From assembly GCA_902606585.1 (NCBI GenBank), contig CACLGX010000020.1:1-33614 (forward strand): 33,614 nucleotides of DNA. The letters run 5' to 3'. Below are positions 17,167 to 22,314 of the stretch, piece after piece; position 1 is the stretch's first letter; every line of letters begins with the position of its first letter. The DNA is from Paracoccaceae bacterium. GTDB lineage: Bacteria > Pseudomonadota > Alphaproteobacteria > Rhodobacterales > Rhodobacteraceae. A program made the position numbers and the translations under genes. The notes beneath the pieces are model-generated. The model ran no database searches and was not told where the DNA came from. It worked only from the letters and a program-made list of their open reading frames with translations.

Positions 17167-17202
17167 AAATAAATTTTGTTGATATTTTTAGAAAATTTAT
17201 TT
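17167..17202. repeat. perfect 11-bp inverted repeat upstream of the activator promoter
   Basis: AAATAAATTTT at 17167-17177 is repeated inverted as AAAATTTATTT at 17192-17202, with a 14-nt spacer. It lies about 30-70 bp upstream of the -24 element, in a strongly AT-rich 150-bp divergent gap, where an enhancer protein or a nucleoid protein could bind. Chance occurrence is quite possible in such AT-rich DNA. Confidence 0.35.
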
Positions 17203-17288
17203 ATTTTAAAAAAATATTTTCAAAAATTTGACAAATCAGCTAAATAAATAATCCGACAAGACGTTTTCTTTACCACGGAGGACAAAAG

Positions 17289-17669
17289 ATGAATATAGCT
17301 TTCGCTCGTAATGAATACAAAAATACCAAGACTAACTCTTTAAGTAGCAAATCAGAAAATTTTGAGGCCGTTAGCGTTGCCTTAGGTCAACTTTTAAACT
17401 CTATGCAGGGATTGCGAGAGGCTAATAGTATAGAGCAAAAAGATGCTTTTTTTGAAAAATCGTTAACAAGTATTTATTTTCTCCAAAAGTGCCTAGATTT
17501 TGAAGCCGGTGGAGAATTGGCCAAAAATTTATTTAGAGTTTATGAATTTACGCGACAAGCAGTTTTAGACTTTGTACTCAGAGAAAAAGGGTCAGAAAAT
17601 ATGGACAAATCCATAGAATACGTTACTTTAATTCAAGAAGGTTGGAACGGAATAGAAGACTCTTTGTAA
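17289..17669 (+). CDS. fliS: flagellin export chaperone FliS
   Basis: 126 residues, the FliS length, predicted all-helical. The helix pattern SLTSIYFLQKCLDFEAGGEL aligns with the conserved FliS segment around the 'LD.E.GG.' motif, and the ending EYVTLIQEGWNGI corresponds to the last helix. FliS caps flagellin C-termini in the cytoplasm before export. A GGAGGAC site precedes the ATG. It is divergent from the activator operon across an AT-rich gap; a TTGACA at 17228 is visible but no good -10 goes with it. It is followed after 6 nt by an unknown gene. Confidence 0.85.
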   Translation: MNIAFARNEYKNTKTNSLSSKSENFEAVSVALGQLLNSMQGLREANSIEQKDAFFEKSLTSIYFLQKCLDFEAGGELAKNLFRVYEFTRQAVLDFVLREKGSENMDKSIEYVTLIQEGWNGIEDSL

Positions 17670-17675
17670 GGACCC

Positions 17676-18173
17676 ATGGATAAGCACTGCCCCGTATTTG
17701 TTTTGGAATGCGCAGCTACTTTTATTTGCGAAAATTTTTTGGTTGGTACACTGCCTCTCGAAACAATCAGCAAAAAAGTAGGAGATCATATCGCTTCAGA
17801 ATATAAAGAAGTTCCAATGGAAGACTTACTTGATATTACTGAGTCTTTTCTAAGAGTCTTAGCTGAGGCTAGTGTAGAAGAAGCTGACATTGTTTTAAGA
17901 AACTATGCCTTTGAGCGGATTACGTTTAGGAGAACCGGTAAGGAAAGAAGTTGGGAGTCAATGCTATTTGACCCTATGAAAGGTTTAAAAAAATTCAAAC
18001 TAGATACGAAACTTTGCAGAAGAAATTTTCAAGCTTTTCTTTTTAGATATAAGCAACAAAAAAGAAACGAAATGCCGGAAAATTGGGAACTTAAAAGTTC
18101 TAAAACTAACGACTTCATTAATGCCATGGGGTCTATTGAATTCAGCCCATTTGATGTACTGGATCAGGCATAA
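17676..18173 (+). CDS. unknown protein co-transcribed with fliS
   Basis: 165 residues, probably cytoplasmic and mainly helical, with no signal peptide and no membrane segment. The N-terminal half is acidic (MEDLLDITESFLRVLAEASV) and the C-terminal half basic (KLCRRNFQAFLFRYKQQKRN). No family is recognised. Only 6 nt separate it from fliS, with a GTAAGGA site ahead of the ATG, so a chaperone or flagellin-related role is a reasonable guess and nothing more. Its last 10 nt overlap the end of the convergent gene at 18164-18493. Confidence 0.7.
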   Translation: MDKHCPVFVLECAATFICENFLVGTLPLETISKKVGDHIASEYKEVPMEDLLDITESFLRVLAEASVEEADIVLRNYAFERITFRRTGKERSWESMLFDPMKGLKKFKLDTKLCRRNFQAFLFRYKQQKRNEMPENWELKSSKTNDFINAMGSIEFSPFDVLDQA

Positions 18174-18493
18174 ATATTGGTTTTATTATGATCTGCTGGA
18201 CTTGCGGGCTTAGATACTGAAAAATACTTTGTTCGAGCAGCGTTATGTATATAAACTGGGGCGACATTTTGGCTCAACACCATCTGCTCTACTGCTATAA
18301 GAGAAGGTGAAAGATATGGGCTGTATACTCGTTTTAAATTATAATTTTCACCCACAACACGCTCAGTTTGATTAACCTCAGAAGTTAAATTTGGCTGTAG
18401 ATATGTATTTCTAACGTCATTAGTCGCTGGCGCGTTTAGAACCAGAGGTCGACTTTTTCCTAGTATATTGTATTCTTGGTATGACGTTTGCAT
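18164..18493 (-). CDS. unknown 109-residue Asn/Pro/Ser-rich protein
   Basis: No membrane helix, signal peptide or known motif is seen. The sequence is rich in Asn, Pro, Tyr and Ser (PLVLNAPATNDVRNTYLQPN) and has low predicted order at both ends, a composition seen in secreted flagellar regulators, though no similarity can be claimed. It converges on the fliS-linked gene, overlapping its end by 10 nt, and starts 48 nt from the divergent small membrane gene. No convincing promoter is seen upstream. Confidence 0.6.
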   Translation of the reverse strand: MQTSYQEYNILGKSRPLVLNAPATNDVRNTYLQPNLTSEVNQTERVVGENYNLKRVYSPYLSPSLIAVEQMVLSQNVAPVYIHNAARTKYFSVSKPASPADHNKTNIYA

Positions 18494-18541
18494 GAAGCAA
18501 CGTTAAACCAAACTTGGCATTAAATCAATGAGAGCAAAAAA

Positions 18542-18745
18542 ATGGCAAAACTATGTGAAGGATGCAAACAGGCAAGAGTTCATTTGTCCATGGTCTTTGC
18601 GGCTTTAATTTTGTTAAATTTTGTAGGAAGATCCTTATTTGATATCGAAACAACTTCTTTTCTAGATGTTCTACTCTTACCAAGCTTTGGTCTTATTGTT
18701 TCTGCAGTAGTTCTTTATATATTTATCAATAAAAAAACTAAATGA
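18542..18745 (+). CDS. small membrane protein with CxxC start
   Basis: 67 residues: MAKLCEGCKQ with a CxxC pair at the N-terminus, then two hydrophobic helices (about 15-32 and 42-61) and a basic end (NKKTK). Both termini would lie on the same side, cytoplasmic by the positive-inside rule. The family is unknown. The ribosome binding site is weak. The last 8 nt overlap the end of the convergent gene at 18738-18926. Confidence 0.6.
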   Translation: MAKLCEGCKQARVHLSMVFAALILLNFVGRSLFDIETTSFLDVLLLPSFGLIVSAVVLYIFINKKTK

Positions 18746-18926
18746 GCACAGGTGTAATAGTTTGATCGGCGTCTCTAACAAAATCAATTCGTTTATCTTC
18801 TACATTAATTAAAGCCTCAAGGTTTCTTACACCCTTTTCTTCACTATGCTCATTGAATGTTCTACACTCAAAAAACATTTTTAAGACATTTTCTGTCGAA
18901 GGTGTATCAATCACTTCATGTTTCAT
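18738..18926 (-). CDS. unknown 62-residue protein under a strong sigma-54 promoter
   Basis: Start at the ATG 18926 (MKHEVIDTPSTENVLKMFFE), 8 nt after a GGAG site; a TTG at 18938 would leave almost no leader from the predicted transcription start and is not preferred. The product is small, acidic and soluble with one Cys. No family is recognised. Its interest lies in the promoter: a nearly perfect -24/-12 site at 18952-18968 places it in the flagellar sigma-54 regulon. The 3' end overlaps the convergent membrane gene by 8 nt. Confidence 0.7.
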   Translation of the reverse strand: MKHEVIDTPSTENVLKMFFECRTFNEHSEEKGVRNLEALINVEDKRIDFVRDADQTITPVLI

Positions 18927-18951
18927 AAAATTCTCCAATTCTTATTGGTTT

Positions 18952-18968
18952 TGCAAATTAAGTGCCAA
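18952..18968 (-). promoter_or_regulatory. sigma-54 promoter for the 62-residue gene
   Basis: Minus-strand reading TTGGCACTTAATTTGCA, with the full TTGGCAC and TTGCA boxes at correct spacing. It is the best match to the sigma-54 consensus in the window. The predicted start is near 18941, with a leader of about 15 nt. It lies 2 nt beyond the stop of the FliL-like gene. Confidence 0.85.
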
Positions 18969-18970
18969 AA

Positions 18971-19495
18971 TTACACGATGTTCAAATTTGTAAGAAAAAC
19001 ACCAGTAATGCCGGGAAACATATCTTTCTCTTCAACCAGCCATTCGTTAATATGATCTTTTATTGCCATTGTGAGCTTTTCTCTGCCATCATGCGCAGTT
19101 ATTTGTTCATAGGTAACTTCTAAAATTACTTTCGTAATTTCGGCCACTACGTCTGCTTCCATTTCGTAAAGTGCTGAAATAAACAAATCAGACGAAATTG
19201 TGGGTTGTTTCGTTAGTAAAGCCACCTCAATACTAAAGAGCTTCTCTGATCCAACTAATTTACCAGAAAATATATTCTCAATTTTTAGGTAGTTATATTT
19301 ATCAGGCAATATAAGACCCGTATCCGGATCAATATCAATTGGATTCACATCTTCTTGCAATTCTAATGGTTCATCAATTTCAATATTAATTTCTGATATG
19401 TACAGACCAGAACCACTACTGGAAATAAAAAAATGGCCAAATATAAATATTAAAAATACCAAAACGGCCGGAATGATTGTTTGAAAAAGCAACAT
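18971..19495 (-). CDS. second FliL-family protein
   Basis: 174 residues. A single N-terminal membrane helix (about 4-24) precedes a periplasmic domain. The C-terminal 90 residues follow the FliL plan: FSIEVALLTKQP for the first strand, then helices with HDGREKLTMAIKDHINEWL and a final GVFLTNLNIV, comparable to LQISVGVSTQ...GRDNLAEKIRLGINEKL...GVFFTSFVLQ in the fliL at 7054-7629. Some flagellar systems carry additional FliL-like stator-associated proteins. It has its own sigma-54 promoter. Identity is low, so it is a distant paralogue rather than a recent copy. Confidence 0.8.
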   Translation of the reverse strand: MLLFQTIIPAVLVFLIFIFGHFFISSSGSGLYISEINIEIDEPLELQEDVNPIDIDPDTGLILPDKYNYLKIENIFSGKLVGSEKLFSIEVALLTKQPTISSDLFISALYEMEADVVAEITKVILEVTYEQITAHDGREKLTMAIKDHINEWLVEEKDMFPGITGVFLTNLNIV

Positions 19496-19517
19496 AATTT
19501 ACCTCACAAAACAATTA

Positions 19518-19534
19518 AGCACAAACTGTACCAC
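19518..19534 (-). promoter_or_regulatory. sigma-54 promoter for the second fliL-like gene
   Basis: Minus-strand reading GTGGTACAGTTTGTGCT. The invariant GG and GC are present at the right spacing; the flanks are weaker than in the other sites (TGGTAC for TGGCAC, GTGCT for TTGCT). The predicted start near 19507 leaves about 12 nt, mostly the GTGAGG ribosome binding site, before the ATG at 19495. Confidence 0.6.
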
Positions 19535-19550
19535 TTTGCCTGATACTTTT

Positions 19551-19793
19551 CTATATGATTTCTGTGGTCACTCCCATCTCAGCCTCTTTTTCTATAATCT
19601 CTTTTGAAGCAGAAAGATCAGTCAGTCCTTCCAAATTAGTAATTTCGAAGGATACTCTGGCCTCATTTGCACTGAGTTTTTCAACTATTTCATTTTGAAC
19701 AAACTCTGCACGCTTTTCAGCGTAACTAAGAAAAAAATTATACCAAGCTTCATAAGTGGAATTTTGGATAGTTACTTTGGCTGTTACTTTCAT
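19551..19793 (-). CDS. unknown 80-residue protein, possible dimeric alpha/beta barrel
   Basis: 80 residues starting MKVTAKVTIQNSTYEAWYNF, with a beta-helix-beta-like pattern (VTAKVTI, helix with YAEKRAEFVQNEIVEKL, strand EARVSFEITN, final helix and VTTEII). This could be a small ferredoxin-like dimeric barrel of the DUF3764 kind, a weak guess based on secondary-structure pattern only. A GGAG site precedes the ATG, and a sigma-70-type promoter is visible further upstream. It is not obviously flagellar. Confidence 0.65.
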   Translation of the reverse strand: MKVTAKVTIQNSTYEAWYNFFLSYAEKRAEFVQNEIVEKLSANEARVSFEITNLEGLTDLSASKEIIEKEAEMGVTTEII

Positions 19794-19817
19794 AGGAACT
19801 CCATACCGAATACTTAT

Positions 19818-19846
19818 ATCCTATTTTTTTACATTTAATGTGTCAA
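19818..19846 (-). promoter_or_regulatory. candidate sigma-70 promoter for the 80-residue gene
   Basis: On the minus strand, TTGACA (19841-19846) is followed after 17 nt by TAGGAT (19818-19823). The predicted start is near 19811, about 18 nt before the ATG. It stands back to back with the plus-strand sigma-54 promoter at 19886. Confidence 0.5.
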
Positions 19847-19885
19847 AAAAATAAATCGTATTGATTTTATTATATTTTTTTCAAG

Positions 19886-19902
19886 AAGGCATGAAATTTG
19901 CA
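19886..19902 (+). promoter_or_regulatory. sigma-54 promoter for the secreted/RRF-like operon
   Basis: Plus-strand reading AAGGCATGAAATTTGCA, with GGCA and TTGCA at the correct spacing. The predicted start is near 19913, giving a leader of about 42 nt before the ATG at 19955. It is the only sigma-54 site found on the plus strand. Confidence 0.7.
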
Positions 19903-19954
19903 TTTTTGTACCATAATTTATTTGTAAAATCATATTTCGTGAAAGATCATAAAA

Positions 19955-20542
19955 ATGGTAAATTTATCTAGTAATAGTTTTAGAAAATTACTCGCGCCAT
20001 CAACACTCATATTCTCGTGTATAATGAGCTTAGCTGCAATTGCCGATGATGATTGCAATAATCTGCAACCAAATAGTGATTTTTGCCAGAAAAAAGTTGA
20101 AAACCTGCATTCTATTAATCTTCAGTCTGATAAGGCCTTTTCTGCCGGGGGTGTTGTAAATATAAGCCAACCGCCCATGGTAATTATCCCAGAAATTGAA
20201 ATAAATGTTCCAACCGCCCTAAGAAGTGATAACACAATTACTCTAAGACCAAAAACTGTCAAACGGTCAAAATTGAAAAAGAACTTAGACAAAAAATATT
20301 TCATAAAAATAGTTGAAGCTTTGGATGAAACAGGAAAAAAACATCTTAATCAATGCATGGCAAGGATATCTGATGACCGACTAAAGAACCACTATCCAGG
20401 CTTTATAACTGAATTAAATGCTTTAAAAAAAATTACTTTTCCTAAACAAGAAAAATTTAATAAACTCGGCTCGTTATTGTTTAAATCGCCATCGCAGAAG
20501 GATTGCTTTAAGTATTTAGATTTTATTTTGATGATAAGCTGA
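19955..20542 (+). CDS. secreted or periplasmic protein of unknown function
   Basis: 195 residues. It has a signal-peptide-like start with basic residues, the hydrophobic stretch LIFSCIMSLAAIA and a likely cut before DDDCNN. The mature part has four Cys, a Pro/Ile-rich strand region (PPMVIIPEIEINVPTALRSD), a basic segment (VKRSKLKKNLDKK) and a helical end. No family is recognised. It is the first gene behind a sigma-54 promoter and is followed after 70 nt by the RRF-like gene, so it is probably in the flagellar regulon and perhaps an envelope accessory factor. Confidence 0.7.
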   Translation: MVNLSSNSFRKLLAPSTLIFSCIMSLAAIADDDCNNLQPNSDFCQKKVENLHSINLQSDKAFSAGGVVNISQPPMVIIPEIEINVPTALRSDNTITLRPKTVKRSKLKKNLDKKYFIKIVEALDETGKKHLNQCMARISDDRLKNHYPGFITELNALKKITFPKQEKFNKLGSLLFKSPSQKDCFKYLDFILMIS

Positions 20543-20612
20543 TGTATTATATATCTAATTTTAACCATTATACATAAGTGAAGTTTTAGAAAACATTCTG
20601 AAAGGAACGACG

Positions 20613-21326
20613 GTGGCCACAGAAGAGATACAAGAAGAAACAAAAACGTCGACTATACAAAATATTGTGCAAATTATTGAGGACGAAAACTCCTATATCA
20701 ATAGTGCGAAAGAGCGTATGAATGATGTTATTGATACATTCTTAACTAATGCAGAGAATTCCGTCGCATTGAACGATTTTTCACTTATTTTTAAATCAGT
20801 AACTGTATGGATTAAATTTCGGCCCAGAAAATTGGGACAGTATGTTGAAATTATAAAAGAACGAACGACGGCTGACTCGATAACTATACGCTTTAGCAGT
20901 AATGAATACGTTCCTCATATCAAAGAAGTCCTGAAGGAACATAGATTGAAAATTATGTCAACGGATAACAATATAATTGTTTGCAAAACTCCCCGACCAA
21001 GTGATCAAGATATTGAAATTGCATTACAGAAAATCAAGGTTCTTGCCAATACTGCCAAAAACTCCTTATCCCAAGTAAAGGCAGACTCAATTCAAAGGTT
21101 GCAAGCCGCCCTCAAGAATGAATACCTAGAAGCTAAAGATGTTAAGTTTGCTATTACGAATATTGAAAAAGTTGAAGAGAAATTTACTGCGGTATTAATC
21201 TACTCTCGTCTCGAGACAGAAAAGAAAATCGGAGGAAAACTTTTCAGATACGACTCTCAGGAAGCGAAAGATATTCATTTTGGATTAATCAGACGTGTCA
21301 AAAAGAATTCCTATGTTGAAATCTAA
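20613..21326 (+). CDS. divergent ribosome-recycling-factor-like protein
   Basis: 237 residues from a GTG start with an AAAGGAA site upstream. From about residue 28 to 200 the protein is co-linear with ribosome recycling factor. It has an initial helix AKERMNDVIDTFL (E. coli AEVRMDKCVEAFK), a strand region with SITIRFSSNEYVPHIKEVLK (TLKINVFDRSMSPAVEKAI), NNIIVCKTPRPSDQDI (SDIRVPLPPLTEERR), then the long paired helices with AKNSLSQVKADSIQRLQAALKNEYL-type spacing. The basic ribosome-contact motif RTGRA is absent, as are the arginines of the ARVAVRNVRRDAND stretch. A 30-residue N-terminal and a 35-residue C-terminal extension are added. True RRF must be encoded elsewhere. It is in operon with two exported proteins. 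Confidence 0.65.
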   Translation: MATEEIQEETKTSTIQNIVQIIEDENSYINSAKERMNDVIDTFLTNAENSVALNDFSLIFKSVTVWIKFRPRKLGQYVEIIKERTTADSITIRFSSNEYVPHIKEVLKEHRLKIMSTDNNIIVCKTPRPSDQDIEIALQKIKVLANTAKNSLSQVKADSIQRLQAALKNEYLEAKDVKFAITNIEKVEEKFTAVLIYSRLETEKKIGGKLFRYDSQEAKDIHFGLIRRVKKNSYVEI

Positions 21327-21831
21327 ATTATTTTTATTTCTTCAAGTCTGCTTTTTGTATGTAATTAGCATTATGAATTCCCAAGCTTATGCCGACGGAT
21401 ATTTAACTAATTCTGACTTAGAAAATATTAAATATGAGTGCTATCTAGAAGAGACAAAAATTGTTTTTTGTTCTGAGCAGGATATCTCTAATCCTCAAGT
21501 TATAATCAGAATTCCTTTATTAGAGCCTATTATACTTAAAAATAGTGCGCGAGCATATCGTGTGATGGCAACGATTGAAAATCTAACAAAACGTAATTTA
21601 ATTGGAGCTAGAGTTGAGCTTATTTTTGGTACCAAAAAACAATCTGTTGAGATTATGATATCAGAAAAAATAATTTATAGAGGAACTTCAACAACAAATA
21701 GATCACATCTAATTAGATCTGATGTGCCAAAAAATTTACTTTTATACGAAGCTTTAGAAAAAATATATCATAATGCTGAGATTTCAGATATTAAAATAAA
21801 ATTATTAGAAGTAAAATTTGCAGATACCTAA
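21313..21831 (+). CDS. periplasmic protein, possible FxLYD-like domain
   Basis: 172 residues from the ATG at 21313, which overlaps the RRF-like gene by 14 nt. It has a signal peptide (KLFLFLQVCFLYVISIMNSQ) with a likely cut before or after AYA. The mature part has two early Cys (YECYLEETKIVFC) and a beta-rich central region, RVMATIENLTKRNLIGARVE, resembling extracytoplasmic 'modified N' sandwich domains such as FxLYD. Function unknown; translational coupling to the RRF-like gene suggests a shared process. Confidence 0.65.
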   Translation: MLKSKLFLFLQVCFLYVISIMNSQAYADGYLTNSDLENIKYECYLEETKIVFCSEQDISNPQVIIRIPLLEPIILKNSARAYRVMATIENLTKRNLIGARVELIFGTKKQSVEIMISEKIIYRGTSTTNRSHLIRSDVPKNLLLYEALEKIYHNAEISDIKIKLLEVKFADT

Positions 21832-22244
21832 TAGGAAAATCCCAAAACTTCACAATATTGTACCGCATTCATGGTCGTTAATTGATTGTTAACTATTTCG
21901 GTCCATTTTTGAACGCCAAATGAATTTATATAGGCACCATCTACTCTTTGAAGAACTCTACTACATTCGCCATAACTACCGGGTTTAACGCCTGAAGCTT
22001 CTGCTGAACAATTTAGCAGTGCATTTCCAATTATATTTTTTGCACTGTCTTTATAAATTACCGAAACACCATTTATACTACGGCCAGTTATATTTTTTAC
22101 TTGTAATCCTAAAACATAATTAGCAACCGACCCAGAACCATCACTATCAAAAACCAAACGAACACCACATCGCCAGTCTTCTTTTGCGAGGCTTAATTCC
22201 GAAAAAAAAATGGAAAAAAAACAAAATAATATTAATTTGCGCAT
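21828..22244 (-). CDS. secreted protein, possible FxLYD-like domain
   Basis: 138 residues with a clear signal peptide (MRKLILFCFFSIFFSELSLA, cut before KEDWRC). The mature part has four Cys, probably two disulfides, and the pattern LQVKNITGRSINGVSVIYKD, typical of small periplasmic beta-sandwich domains, similar in style to the central region of the convergent gene at 21313-21831. The two genes overlap by 4 nt at their ends. An AAGGA site precedes the ATG. Function unknown. Confidence 0.65.
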   Translation of the reverse strand: MRKLILFCFFSIFFSELSLAKEDWRCGVRLVFDSDGSGSVANYVLGLQVKNITGRSINGVSVIYKDSAKNIIGNALLNCSAEASGVKPGSYGECSRVLQRVDGAYINSFGVQKWTEIVNNQLTTMNAVQYCEVLGFSY

Positions 22245-22282
22245 ATTTTAAAAATCCTTTTTCCAACATTAGTTTTTAACAA

Positions 22283-22312
22283 ATCATATGTTTCTTTGAA
22301 AAGTTGCATCAA
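22283..22312 (-). promoter_or_regulatory. candidate sigma-70 promoter for the 138-residue secreted protein
   Basis: On the minus strand, TTGATG (22307-22312) is followed after 18 nt by TATGAT (22283-22288). The predicted start is near 22276, about 32 nt before the ATG. It lies in the 70-bp gap after the ClC gene. Confidence 0.35.
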
Positions 22313-22314
22313 TT

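Noticed and set aside
17736-17752. Sigma-54-like GG-N10-GC inside the gene following fliS
   Set aside because: It lies in coding sequence, the flanks fit poorly and no start codon follows at a useful distance.
18497-18512. Sigma-54-like match on the minus strand upstream of the 109-residue gene (18164-18493)
   Set aside because: The spacing between GG and GC is 9 instead of 10, the -24 box lacks the C, and the predicted start would fall inside the gene.
18522-18538. TTGGCAT on the plus strand before the 67-residue membrane gene
   Set aside because: No GC at the -12 position and no suitable -10 box for sigma-70.
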